DNA from: Novosphingobium ovatum
GTDB taxonomy: Bacteria > Pseudomonadota > Alphaproteobacteria > Sphingomonadales > Sphingomonadaceae
Length of the DNA: 64,000 nt
Direction of reading: 5' to 3'
NCBI RefSeq assembly: GCF_009909235.1
Contig: NZ_JAAAPO010000001.1
Coordinates: forward strand, 310,001 to 374,000
The position numbers were made by a program, and so were the translations under genes. Positions 36,686 through 45,758 of this stretch are shown one piece after another. The notes under the pieces were generated by a model that was given only the letters and a program-made list of their open reading frames with translations, made no database searches and was not told the origin of the DNA. Numbering within the stretch: the first letter of the stretch is position 1; every line of letters starts with the position of its first letter.

Positions 36686-37698
36686 TGTGTACGGTATGTG
36701 GATGTTCCGATGGCGGTGCCAAGGTGGAGGGCCACGGCCATCACCATCATCATTACCACGATCATGACCACGGGCACGGGCACCATCATGACCATGGGCA
36801 CCACCACCATGGCGATGGCGATGGCGCGCTGGATTATGGCGCGGGGGCGGCGGGCGTGCATGTCGCGGGCGTCAGCCAGGCGCGGCTGATCCAGCTGGAA
36901 ACCGACATTCTGGCCAAAAACGCCCGCTATGCCGAGGCGAACCGCGCGCGTTTTGCGGCCGATGCCATTCTGGCGCTCAATCTGGTGTCCAGCCCCGGTT
37001 CGGGCAAGACCACGCTGTTGTGCGCGACGCTGAACATGATTGGCGACCAATATCCGGTGGCCGTGATCGAGGGCGACCAGCAGACCAGCGCCGACGCCGA
37101 CCGTATCCGCGCGACCGGCGCCCCCGCGATCCAGATCAACACCGGCAAGGGCTGCCATCTGGACGGGCATATGGTGGGCCATGCGCTGGACCATCTGACG
37201 CTGGCGCCCGAAAGCGTGCTGTTCATTGAAAATGTGGGCAATCTGGTGTGCCCGGCGGCGTTCGATCTGGGTGAGGCGGCGCGGGTGGCGATCCTGTCCG
37301 TCACCGAGGGCGAGGACAAGCCGTTGAAATACCCAGACATGTTCGCCAGCGCCGATCTGGTGCTGATCAACAAGATCGACCTGCTGCCCTATGTCGATTT
37401 TGACGTGGACGCGGCCATCGCCAATGCCCGCCGCGTCAATCCGCGCGTGCGCGTGCTGCGCGTCTCAGCCCGCAGCGGCGAGGGCATGGAGGGCTGGATG
37501 AAATGGCTGCGCGCCGGGCGCAACATGGCGCAGGCCATGCGCGAGGCCGCGCAGGAGGAGCAGGCATCGCGCGATCACGCCGCCAATTACCACCCCGGCG
37601 GGGGATGCGGCTGTGGCCATGACCACGGCCATGACCACGCGCATCACCATGACCAAGGGCATCACCACGATCACGGCCACCATCACCACCACGACTGA
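36685..37698 (+). CDS. hypB: Hydrogenase nickel-incorporation GTPase HypB, with two His-rich tracts
   Basis: A 337-residue SIMIBI-class GTPase. The N-terminal MCTVCGC is the high-affinity nickel site, followed by a His-rich tract (about residues 17-43). The G-domain has [14 protein letters not shown] (P-loop), [12 protein letters not shown], and [12 protein letters not shown] (NKxD). After the G-domain there is a second His-rich tail (from about residue 306), preceded by GCGCG. Most HypB proteins have a His tract only at the N-terminus, so nickel-storage capacity at both ends is notable. Confidence 0.96.
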   Translation: MCTVCGCSDGGAKVEGHGHHHHHYHDHDHGHGHHHDHGHHHHGDGDGALDYGAGAAGVHVAGVSQARLIQLETDILAKNARYAEANRARFAADAILALNLVSSPGSGKTTLLCATLNMIGDQYPVAVIEGDQQTSADADRIRATGAPAIQINTGKGCHLDGHMVGHALDHLTLAPESVLFIENVGNLVCPAAFDLGEAARVAILSVTEGEDKPLKYPDMFASADLVLINKIDLLPYVDFDVDAAIANARRVNPRVRVLRVSARSGEGMEGWMKWLRAGRNMAQAMREAAQEEQASRDHAANYHPGGGCGCGHDHGHDHAHHHDQGHHHDHGHHHHHD

Positions 37699-37727
37699 CC
37701 CCGCCTTTCGCCACAGGAGCCGCCCCG

Positions 37728-37994
37728 ATGTGTCTAGCCATTCCCGCCCGGATCACCGCCCTGCATGATGGGGCGATGGCCACCGTAAACGCCGGGGGCG
37801 TCACGCGCGATGTTTCGGTGGCGTTGCTGGAGGCGGTGGCGGTGGGCGATTATGTCCTGCTGCATGTCGGCTATGCGCTGCATTTGATCAGTGAGGAAGA
37901 GGCGCGCGAAACGCTGCGGATGATGGCGCAAACCGGCCTGTTGCAGGATGAACTGGCCGAAATGGCCGGGACCAGCGGGGGGCAGGGCGCATGA
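37728..37994 (+). CDS. hypC: Hydrogenase maturation chaperone HypC
   Basis: An 88-residue chaperone starting MCLAIPARI. Cys2 binds the iron centre carried by HypD and hands it to HupL. AGGAG lies about 9 nt upstream. It overlaps hypD by ATGA. It is the true HypC; HupF is the longer paralogue upstream. Confidence 0.95.
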   Translation: MCLAIPARITALHDGAMATVNAGGVTRDVSVALLEAVAVGDYVLLHVGYALHLISEEEARETLRMMAQTGLLQDELAEMAGTSGGQGA

Positions 37995-39148
37995 AATATG
38001 TCAGCGAATTCCGCGATCCGGTGCTGGCCCGCAATCTGGCGCGGCAGATCGCGGCAGAGGCGGACCCCGCGCGGCAATACGCCTTTATGGAGTTTTGCGG
38101 CGGGCATACCCATGCGATCTTTCGCTATGGCGTGCATGACCTGATGCCCAAGAACCTGCGGTTCGTGCATGGACCGGGGTGCCCGGTCTGCGTCTTGCCG
38201 GTGCGGCGGCTGGATGACGCGATCGAGGTGGCCGAAAAGCATGGCGCGATCCTGTGCGCCTATGGCGACATGATGCGCGTGCCGGGCACCGGACGGCGCA
38301 GCCTGCTCAGCGCGCGGGCCGCAGGGGCCGACATCCGCATGGTCTATTCCCCGCTGGACGCGCTGGCGCTGGCGCGGGAAAATCCGCAGGCGCAGGTGGT
38401 GTTTCTGGGCATCGGCTTTGAAACCACGGCGCCCGCCACCGCCATGGCGATCCTTCAGGCGCAGGCCGAAGGCTTGGCCAATTTCAGCGTGTTATGCAAC
38501 CATGTGCTGACCCCGCCGGCGATCCGCCACGTATTGGAGGCGCCGGGCATCGACCCAGAACAGGCGGTCCGGCTGGACGGGTTCCTTGGCCCCAGCCATG
38601 TCAGCACGGTGATCGGCGCGCATGCCTATGCCCCGCTGGTGGCGCGTTATGGCAAGCCGGTGGTGATCGCCGGGTTTGAACCGCTGGACGTGATGCAGGC
38701 GGTTTTGATGCTGATCCGTCAGGTCAATGATGGCCGGGCGCAGGTGGAGAACCAATATACCCGCGTCGTCACCGACACCGGCAACCAAAAGGCGCAAGGC
38801 GTGATGGCGCAGGTGTTCACCCTGCGCCCCGCGTTTGAATGGCGGGGGCTGGGCAGCGTGCCCGACAGCGCCTTTGCCATCGCGCCCGAATATGCCGCGT
38901 TTGACGCCGAACAGCGTTTCCCCATCAGCGACAAGGCCAGCCGCGAAACCAAGAGCTGCGAATGCCCCGCCATCCTGCGCGGGGTCAAGGAACCCAAGGA
39001 TTGCAAGCTGTTCGGCCGCGCCTGTACCCCCGAAACCCCGATGGGCGCCTGCATGGTCAGTTCCGAAGGGGCATGTGCGGCATGGTACACCTATCGCCGG
39101 GCCGAGGCGATGGGCACACCCGCCCCGGCGCTGGAGCCGGCCCAATGA
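37991..39148 (+). CDS. hypD: Hydrogenase maturation protein HypD
   Basis: A 385-residue [4Fe-4S] protein that, with HypC, forms the scaffold on which Fe(CN)2CO is assembled. The active-site motifs are MEFCGGHTHAI and HGPGCPVCVLP; the redox motif GFETTAPATA and the C-terminal cluster cysteines (CECPAIL, CKLFGRAC, GACMVSSEGACAAWY) are all present. Start and stop overlap hypC and hypE by 4 nt. Confidence 0.97.
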   Translation: MKYVSEFRDPVLARNLARQIAAEADPARQYAFMEFCGGHTHAIFRYGVHDLMPKNLRFVHGPGCPVCVLPVRRLDDAIEVAEKHGAILCAYGDMMRVPGTGRRSLLSARAAGADIRMVYSPLDALALARENPQAQVVFLGIGFETTAPATAMAILQAQAEGLANFSVLCNHVLTPPAIRHVLEAPGIDPEQAVRLDGFLGPSHVSTVIGAHAYAPLVARYGKPVVIAGFEPLDVMQAVLMLIRQVNDGRAQVENQYTRVVTDTGNQKAQGVMAQVFTLRPAFEWRGLGSVPDSAFAIAPEYAAFDAEQRFPISDKASRETKSCECPAILRGVKEPKDCKLFGRACTPETPMGACMVSSEGACAAWYTYRRAEAMGTPAPALEPAQ

Positions 39149-40188
39149 CGGCCCAAGACCTGATCCGCCCCGGCGCGGTGATCGAGATGGCCCATGGCGG
39201 CGGTGGGCGGGCGACCGCGCGGCTGATCCGTCAGATTTTCGCCCGGCATTTTGCCAATCCCTTGCTGGATCAGGGGCATGATGCGGCCGTCCTGCCGCGC
39301 CCTGTGGGCCGCATCGTGATGACCACGGACGCGCATGTCGTCTCGCCGCTGACCTTTCCGGGCGGGGATATCGGTTCGCTTTCGGTGCATGGGACGCTGA
39401 ACGATGTGGCCTGCGGCGGGGCTTGGCCGATCGCCCTGTCGGCGGCCTTCATTATCGAGGAAGGCTTTCCGCTGGCCGATCTGGACCGCATCGCCGCCAG
39501 CATGGGCGCGGCGGCGCGCAGCGCGGGCGTGCCGATCGCCACCGGCGACACCAAGGTGGTGGAACGCGGCCATGGCGATGGCGTTTATATCACCACCACC
39601 GGCATCGGCGTGGTGCCCGATGGGGTGGAGATCAGCCCGCAACGCATCCGTTCGGGGCAGGCGGTGCTGCTGTCGGGCACGGTGGGCGATCACGGCATCG
39701 CCATCCTGTCGCGCCGTCAGGGGCTGGAATTTGGCACCGGCATCCAATCGGACAGCGCCGCGCTGCACCGCATGGTGGCCGATATGGTGGCCGCCGTCCC
39801 CGGCATTGCGGTGCTGCGCGATCCGACGCGCGGCGGGCTGTCGGCGACACTGAACGAATTGGCCGAGGCCAGCGGCCACACCATCACCCTGAACGAGGCG
39901 GCGATCCCCATCCGGCCCGAGGTGGCGGGCGCCTGCGAGATGCTGGGGCTGGACCCGCTGCACATCGCCAACGAGGGCAAGATGATCTGCATCTGCGCCG
40001 AGGAGGACGCCGAGCCTTTGCTGACCATCATGCGCGCCCATCCGCAGGGAGGGGACGCCGCGCGCATCGGCACGGTGGGGGATGCCGCCGCGCCCGGCAC
40101 ACCGGGCCTGTTGCGCATGACCACGCTGATCGGGGGCATGCGCATTGTCGACTGGCTGGCGGGCGAACAATTGCCGCGCATCTGTTAA
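39145..40188 (+). CDS. hypE: Carbamoyl-dehydratase HypE
   Basis: A 347-residue PurM/AIR-synthase-like protein. It dehydrates the thiocarboxamide on its C-terminal cysteine to thiocyanate, the CN source. The mobile C-terminal tail PRIC ends in the needed Cys347. MAHGGGGRA and GDIGSLSVHGTLNDVACGGAWP are family motifs. The carbamoyl group comes from HypF, encoded at the end of the operon rather than next to hypE. Confidence 0.97.
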   Translation: MTAQDLIRPGAVIEMAHGGGGRATARLIRQIFARHFANPLLDQGHDAAVLPRPVGRIVMTTDAHVVSPLTFPGGDIGSLSVHGTLNDVACGGAWPIALSAAFIIEEGFPLADLDRIAASMGAAARSAGVPIATGDTKVVERGHGDGVYITTTGIGVVPDGVEISPQRIRSGQAVLLSGTVGDHGIAILSRRQGLEFGTGIQSDSAALHRMVADMVAAVPGIAVLRDPTRGGLSATLNELAEASGHTITLNEAAIPIRPEVAGACEMLGLDPLHIANEGKMICICAEEDAEPLLTIMRAHPQGGDAARIGTVGDAAAPGTPGLLRMTTLIGGMRIVDWLAGEQLPRIC

Positions 40189-40200
40189 GGGATCACCGCG

Positions 40201-41751
40201 ATGAGCCTGCCCAATCCGCCCGCCGCCGATGCGCTCCGCCTGCCGACTGTGCTGGTGGTGGACGACGAGCTGCGCAGTCTGGAATCGCTGCGCCGCATTC
40301 TGGAGGACGAGTTCACCGTGCTGACGGCGGCCTCCACGCGTGAGGCAGAGGGCCTGTTGGCCGACCATTGGGTGCAGGTGATCCTGTGCGACCAGCGCAT
40401 GCCCGAACGCAGCGGGGTGGAGTTCCTGAGCGAGGTCAAGGAACGCTGGCCCGATGTCATCCGCATGATCATTTCAGGCTATGCCGATGCGCATGACATC
40501 ATCGACGGCATCAATCACGCGGGCATTTTCCAATATATCACCAAGCCTTGGCATCCAGAGCATCTGTTGCTGACGCTGCATTCGGCCTGCCGGTTGTACG
40601 ATCTGCAACGCCAGAACGAATTGCTGGCGGTGGAATTGCGCATGGCGCCAAAGGCGGCGGCCGCCGTGGTCGCCTCGCGCAAGGATCAGGTGCGGCGCGC
40701 CTATGGCTTTGACGATGGGATCATCCGCGCCAACGGCAGCCCGATGGACCGGGTGTGCGACGCGCTGGCGCAGGTCGCGCCCTATGACGTGCCGGTGTTG
40801 CTGATCGGCGGATCGGGTACGGGCAAGGAACTGGCCGCCCGCGCGCTGCACTATGGCTCGTTGCGCTGGAACAAGCCCTTCGTGGTGGAAAACTGCGGCG
40901 CATTGCCCGACGAATTGCTGGAAAGCGAGCTGTTCGGCCACAAGAAGGGCGCGTTCACCGGGGCGATTGACGATCACATCGGCCTGTTTGAACGCGCGGA
41001 CGGCGGCACGGTGTTTCTGGACGAGATCGGCGAGGTCTCGCCCGCGTTTCAGGTCAAATTGCTGCGCGTGTTGCAGGAGGGCGAGATCCGCCCGCTGGGG
41101 GGCAATCGCACGCGGCGGGTCGATGTGCGGGTGATCGCGGCCACCAACCGCGATCTGGAGGAGGAAGCGCGCGCAGGCCGCTTCCGCGCCGATCTTTTCT
41201 ATCGTCTGGCCGGGATGATCGTGCGATTGCCGTTGCTGCGCGATCGGCGGGGCGATCTGCCGGTGCTGGTGCAGGCGCTGCTGGACCGGGCGATGGGCCT
41301 GATGGGCAAGCGCGTGCCGGGCGTGTCGGACGAGGCGATGGCGCGGCTGGCGGCCTATGACTGGCCGGGCAATGTGCGCGAATTGCAGAACGAGATCAGC
41401 CGCATGCTGGTGCGCGGGGCCGAAGGGCGCTGGTTGGGGGTGGAGGTGTTGTCCGACCATATCGCCCAGCCGCCGCAGCCTGCGCCTGTCATCGCGCCCG
41501 CTGCTCTTGACGATCCGGCCATCGCCATCGCCGCGCTGAGCGGCGACCTGAAGGAGCGCGTGAGCGCGATGGAGGCGCATATTATCCGCGAAACGCTGAT
41601 CCGCCACCGCTGGAACAAATCACAGGCCGCGCGTGAACTGGGCCTGTCGCGCGTGGGCCTGCGGGCCAAGCTGGAGCGGTACGGGCTGGAGAATGTCCAC
41701 CCGCTGGCCCCGGCGCAGGCCGGTGGACGGCGCGCGGGCGGCGCGGCATAG
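40201..41751 (+). CDS. hupR: Sigma-54-dependent response regulator HupR/HoxA
   Basis: A 516-residue NtrC-family activator. The receiver domain has the acidic pair D21-D22, phospho-acceptor D64 and K115. The AAA+ domain has a Walker A reading GGSGTGKE (203-210), where Gly replaces the usual Glu. It also has the sigma-54-contacting GAFTGA loop (250-255) and FLDEIGE. A Fis-type HTH ([22 protein letters not shown]) ends the protein. HupR/HoxA of other hydrogenase loci activate hup promoters when unphosphorylated. Likely targets here are the two sigma-54 promoters at 27647 and 32182. Confidence 0.95.
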   Translation: MSLPNPPAADALRLPTVLVVDDELRSLESLRRILEDEFTVLTAASTREAEGLLADHWVQVILCDQRMPERSGVEFLSEVKERWPDVIRMIISGYADAHDIIDGINHAGIFQYITKPWHPEHLLLTLHSACRLYDLQRQNELLAVELRMAPKAAAAVVASRKDQVRRAYGFDDGIIRANGSPMDRVCDALAQVAPYDVPVLLIGGSGTGKELAARALHYGSLRWNKPFVVENCGALPDELLESELFGHKKGAFTGAIDDHIGLFERADGGTVFLDEIGEVSPAFQVKLLRVLQEGEIRPLGGNRTRRVDVRVIAATNRDLEEEARAGRFRADLFYRLAGMIVRLPLLRDRRGDLPVLVQALLDRAMGLMGKRVPGVSDEAMARLAAYDWPGNVRELQNEISRMLVRGAEGRWLGVEVLSDHIAQPPQPAPVIAPAALDDPAIAIAALSGDLKERVSAMEAHIIRETLIRHRWNKSQAARELGLSRVGLRAKLERYGLENVHPLAPAQAGGRRAGGAA

Positions 41752-41758
41752 GCGGGCC

Positions 41759-43234
41759 ATGACTGGACCCGCGCCCAGACTGCCCCATTTTGGCCTGATC
41801 GGCGGCGATGACGCGGCCGATCCTGACATGGTGCCCGCTTTGGCGATGTTCCCCGACATGTCCACCAGCGGTGAGGAGATGTGGATCGATGTGATCCGCA
41901 AGATGGACAATGTCTATGCCGATCTGGTGGCCAGTCAGGTCGCGCTGGAGGAGCAGAATGGCGCGCTGGAGCAGGCGCGTGGCTTTCTGGATTCGGTGCT
42001 GGGGGCGATGACCGATGTGCTGATCGCCTGTGACGCACGCGGCGCGATCCAGCAGGTGAACGCCGCCCTGACGGCGCTGGTGGGCAAGGGGGAGGGCGAT
42101 TTGATCGGCACGCCTTTGCTGGCGCTGTTTGCCGGGGACGATCGGGGCGACATTCTGGCCTGTCTGGACGGGGTGGCGCGCGGCGCGCCGGTCGAGGCGC
42201 GCGAATGGCATCTGATCGTGGCGGACGGCAGCCCTTCGGCGCTCTCGGTCAATGGCGCGGCGCGGCATGACACATCGGGCCGCTTTGCCGGGATGGTGGT
42301 GGTGGGCCGCCCGATCGGTGAATTGCAACGCGCCTATCGCGAACTGGACAACGCCCATCAACGCCTGCGCCAGACGCAACAGCAATTGCTGACCAGCGAG
42401 AAAATGGCCGCGCTGGGCCGTCTGGTCGCGGGGGTGGCGCATGAACTCAACAATCCGATCAGCTTTGTCTTTGGCAACATGTATGCGCTCAAACGCTATG
42501 GCGGGGCGATCACGCAATATCTGGCGGCGGTGGATGCGGGCCGTCCCGGCGCGGAACTGGCGGCATTGCGCGAACAGTTGAAGATCGACCGGGTGCTGTC
42601 CGACATCGGCCCGCTGGTCGATGGCACTCTGGAAGGGGCCGAGCGGGTGCGCGACATCGTCCAGGACCTGCGCCGCTTTTCCGCCAGCCAGCGCGAACCG
42701 GCTGAAAGCTTCAATCTGGTGCGGTTGATCCATACCGCCACCGACTGGGTGGTCAAAACGCAGCGGATCAAGCCAGAGGTGACGTTTGACCTGCCCGAAC
42801 GGCTGGAGATCACCAGCCGCAAGGGGCAGTTGCATCAGATATTGGTCAATCTGGTGCAGAACGCGGTGGACGCGCTGGCCCCGCAATTGCGCGAAGGGGC
42901 CGATGGCCACATCGCCATCACCGCCGCGCAGGGCGACGACCAGATCACCGTCACCGTCACCGACAATGGCCCCGGCGTGTCACCGGCCAATCAGGACAAG
43001 ATTTTCGAGCCCTTTTTCACCACCAAGCCGATCGGCGCGGGGACCGGGTTGGGGCTCTATGTCTCGTACAACATGGCGGGCAAGCTGGGCGGGGCGCTGG
43101 AACATGCCGATGGGGCCAGAGACGGGGAGGCCAGAGACGGGGAGGCCGGAGACGGGGGAGGCGGTGACAATGGCCGGCGCGGCGCGGTGTTCACCCTGCG
43201 CCTGCCGCTGACCCCGGCCGAGGACGCGGCATGA
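41759..43234 (+). CDS. hupT: H2-signalling sensor histidine kinase HupT/HoxJ
   Basis: A soluble 491-residue kinase with no membrane segments. A PAS domain covers about residues 70-185, then a coiled coil (about 186-215), then the H-box AGVAHELNNPISFVFGN with H228. The catalytic domain has an N-box (NLVQNAVDAL) and G-boxes (DNGPGVSP, GTGLGLYVSYNMAG). Between the last G-box and the C-terminus is a 15-bp tandem repeat encoding Asp-Gly-Glu-Ala units. In known systems HupT phosphorylates HupR unless HupUV senses H2. The start overlaps nothing (7-nt gap), and the stop overlaps hupU. Confidence 0.94.
   Translation: MTGPAPRLPHFGLIGGDDAADPDMVPALAMFPDMSTSGEEMWIDVIRKMDNVYADLVASQVALEEQNGALEQARGFLDSVLGAMTDVLIACDARGAIQQVNAALTALVGKGEGDLIGTPLLALFAGDDRGDILACLDGVARGAPVEAREWHLIVADGSPSALSVNGAARHDTSGRFAGMVVVGRPIGELQRAYRELDNAHQRLRQTQQQLLTSEKMAALGRLVAGVAHELNNPISFVFGNMYALKRYGGAITQYLAAVDAGRPGAELAALREQLKIDRVLSDIGPLVDGTLEGAERVRDIVQDLRRFSASQREPAESFNLVRLIHTATDWVVKTQRIKPEVTFDLPERLEITSRKGQLHQILVNLVQNAVDALAPQLREGADGHIAITAAQGDDQITVTVTDNGPGVSPANQDKIFEPFFTTKPIGAGTGLGLYVSYNMAGKLGGALEHADGARDGEARDGEAGDGGGGDNGRRGAVFTLRLPLTPAEDAA
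43114..43158 (+). repeat. 15-bp tandem repeat inside hupT
   Basis: Three units of GGCCAGAGACGGGGA; the first two are identical and the third differs at two positions (CCGGAGACGGGGG). The unit length keeps the frame and encodes an Asp-Gly-Glu-Ala-Arg-type linker. Confidence 0.85.
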
Positions 43235-44259
43235 GCGTGCCCGGAACCACGCCCGGAACCACGCCCTTGCGCCTGTTGTGGCTGCAATCGGGGGGCTGTG
43301 GCGGCTGCACGCTCTCGCTGCTGGGGGCAGAGGGGCCGGATATCCTCACCACCCTGCGCGCCGCCAATGTCGAGGTCTTGTGGCACCCCTCGCTGTCCGA
43401 GGCGAGCGGGGTTGAGGCCCGCGCCATCCTGACCGCCGCCGCCGAGGGGCGCGAGCGGGTGGACATCCTGTGTCTGGAAGGCGCGGTGGTGCATGGGCCG
43501 GGGGGCTCTGGGCGGTTTCATCTGATGGCGGGCACTGGCACGCCGATGCGCGACATGATCGCCGCCATCGCGTCCCACGCGCGCCATGTGGTGGCGGTGG
43601 GCAGTTGCGCGGCCTTTGGCGGGATCACCGCGGGCGGCGGCAATCCGTCAGAGGCGGGCGGGCTGGCCTATGACGGGACGGCACCGGGCGGATTGCTGGG
43701 CACGGATTTCCGGGGCGCGGCGGGGCTGCCGGTGATCAACATCGCCGGTTGCCCGATCCACCCCGGCTGGTTTGTCGACACGCTGTTGCAGATCGCGGCC
43801 GGTACACTGACCCGCGCCGATCTGGATGAATGGGAACGCCCGCTGGCCTATACCGCGCAACTGGTCCACCACGGTTGCGCCCGCAATGAATTCTATGAAT
43901 TCAAGGCCAGCGCCGAAACGCTGGGCGACATGGGCTGCATGATGGAGCATCTGGGCTGCAAGGGCACGCAGGCCCGCGCCGATTGCAACATCCGCGCGTG
44001 GAACGGATCGGGCAGTTGTCTGGACGGCAATTACCCCTGCATCAACTGCACCGCGCCCGGTTTTGAGGAACCAGGCCACGGGTTTGACGTCACGCCCAAG
44101 ATCAGCGGCATTCCCATCGGCCTGCCCACCGACATGCCCAAGGCGTGGTTTGTCGCGCTGGCCAGCCTGTCCAAGGCGGCCACGCCCCGCCGCCTGAAAG
44201 AAAACGCCGCGCGCCCGACGCCGGTGATCCTGCCCCGTGACAAAAGGAAGACCCCGTGA
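43231..44259 (+). CDS. hupU: Regulatory (H2-sensing) hydrogenase small subunit HupU/HoxB
   Basis: A 342-residue small subunit of the cytoplasmic H2 sensor. It has no Tat signal and no C-terminal anchor helix. The proximal-cluster motif is GGCGGCTLS (standard CxxC, C23 and C26), and GSCAAFGG lacks the extra Cys found in HupS, so a normal [4Fe-4S] cluster is expected. Distal cluster ligands are in HHGCARNEF, and the medial ones in CLDGNYPCINC. The start overlaps hupT, and the stop overlaps the GTG of hupV. Confidence 0.95.
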   Translation: MSVPGTTPGTTPLRLLWLQSGGCGGCTLSLLGAEGPDILTTLRAANVEVLWHPSLSEASGVEARAILTAAAEGRERVDILCLEGAVVHGPGGSGRFHLMAGTGTPMRDMIAAIASHARHVVAVGSCAAFGGITAGGGNPSEAGGLAYDGTAPGGLLGTDFRGAAGLPVINIAGCPIHPGWFVDTLLQIAAGTLTRADLDEWERPLAYTAQLVHHGCARNEFYEFKASAETLGDMGCMMEHLGCKGTQARADCNIRAWNGSGSCLDGNYPCINCTAPGFEEPGHGFDVTPKISGIPIGLPTDMPKAWFVALASLSKAATPRRLKENAARPTPVILPRDKRKTP

Positions 44260-45758
44260 GTGATGACGGCCCCGCCGCCCCCGGCAGCCGCCTGATATTG
44301 GGCCCGTTCAACCGCGTCGAAGGCGATCTGGAGGTGCGGATCGACGTGGCCGATGGCGCGGTGCAATCGGCCCGCGTGACGTCACCGCTGTTTCGCGGGT
44401 TTGAAACGATGCTGGTGGGACGTCCGGCGGCGGACGCGCTGGTCTATGCGCCGCGCATCTGTGGCATCTGTTCCGTCTCGCAAAGCGTGGCGGCGGCGCG
44501 TGCGCTGGCCGGAGTCCGCGCGCCGGGGCAGGCGCGGGCGATGATGCCCGCCAATGGCGCGCTGGCCATCAATCTGGTCCACGCCATCGAGAATGTGGCC
44601 GACCACATCACCCATTTCTATCTGTTTTTCATGCCCGATTTCGCGCGGGACGTCTATGCGCGGGCCGATTGGCATGAGGCGGCCGCCACCCGGTTTCGCG
44701 CCATCACCGGCACGGCTTCGGCGCAGATGCTGCCCGCGCGCGCCGGGTTGATGCGGATGATGGGCGTGCTGGCGGGCAAATGGCCGCACACGCTCTCGAT
44801 CCAGCCGGGGGGCAGCACGCGCCCGATCAGCCGGGCCGAACAGGCGCGGTTGCGGCTGATGCTGGCGGGGTTTCGCGGGTTTTTGCAGGACGTGCTGTTT
44901 GCCGCGCCCCTGGAACAGGTGGCGGCGCTCTCCAGCGTGGCGGCGCTGGAGGCCTTTGCCGATGGGCCGGGCGCGCGGGGGGATTTTGCCCATTTCCTGA
45001 AGATTGCACGCGCCACCGGGCTGGACCGGCTGGGCGTGACGCGGCTGCGGCATATCGCCTTTGGCGCCTATCCCAGCGCGGACGGGCCATTGTTCGCGCG
45101 CGGGGTGTATGATGCGGGCGCGGGGGCGGTGGCCCCTTTGCCGATCGAAACCATCGCCGAGGACGTCAGCCACGCGTGGTACATGGGTGCCGAGGGCGGT
45201 CCGGCGCGCCCGCAGCAAGGCACCACCTTGCCCGACATGTCGTCGGACGCGGCCTATAGCTGGTGCAAGGCTCCGCGTCTGGGCGGCGCTGTGGCCGAGG
45301 TGGGGGCGCTGTCCCGACAATTGGTGGCGGGCCATCCCTTGCTGCGCGATCTGGTGGCGATGGGGGGCGGCGCCAATGCCCAGGCCCGCGTCATCGCCCG
45401 CCTGATCGAGGTGGCGCTGGTGGTGCTGGCGATGGAGCGCTGGCTGGGTGCGGTGGACCCGGCCGCCCCCTTTGCCGATACCGCCCCGCTGGCCGACCAT
45501 GGCGAAGGCGCCGGTCTGACCGAGGCGGCGCGCGGCAGTCTGGGCCATTGGCTGCGGCTGGAGGGGGGGCGGATCGCGCAATACCAGATCATTGCGCCCA
45601 CCACATGGAACTTTTCCCCGCGTGATGCGGCGGGCACGCCGGGGCCGCTGGAACAGGCGCTGGTTGGCGCGCCGGTCTTGCCGGGGGAAAGTGATCCGGT
45701 GGCGGTACAGCATATCGTCCGCAGTTTTGACCCCTGCATGGTGTGCACGGTGCATTGA
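44256..45758 (+). CDS. hupV: Regulatory (H2-sensing) hydrogenase large subunit HupV/HoxC
   Basis: A 500-residue NiFe large subunit with ligand motifs PRICGIC and DPCMVCTVH at the very end. The protein stops at the His where catalytic large subunits are cleaved, so it has no tail and needs no HupD processing, as known for H2 sensors. Start is GTG overlapping the hupU stop. With HupU it should bind HupT and relieve its action on HupR when H2 is present. Confidence 0.96.
   Translation: MSDDGPAAPGSRLILGPFNRVEGDLEVRIDVADGAVQSARVTSPLFRGFETMLVGRPAADALVYAPRICGICSVSQSVAAARALAGVRAPGQARAMMPANGALAINLVHAIENVADHITHFYLFFMPDFARDVYARADWHEAAATRFRAITGTASAQMLPARAGLMRMMGVLAGKWPHTLSIQPGGSTRPISRAEQARLRLMLAGFRGFLQDVLFAAPLEQVAALSSVAALEAFADGPGARGDFAHFLKIARATGLDRLGVTRLRHIAFGAYPSADGPLFARGVYDAGAGAVAPLPIETIAEDVSHAWYMGAEGGPARPQQGTTLPDMSSDAAYSWCKAPRLGGAVAEVGALSRQLVAGHPLLRDLVAMGGGANAQARVIARLIEVALVVLAMERWLGAVDPAAPFADTAPLADHGEGAGLTEAARGSLGHWLRLEGGRIAQYQIIAPTTWNFSPRDAAGTPGPLEQALVGAPVLPGESDPVAVQHIVRSFDPCMVCTVH

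Noticed and set aside
36727..36813. Repetitive CAC/CAT run as a possible repeat array
   Set aside because: It is the codon-level trace of the HypB His-rich tract, not a separate repeat element.
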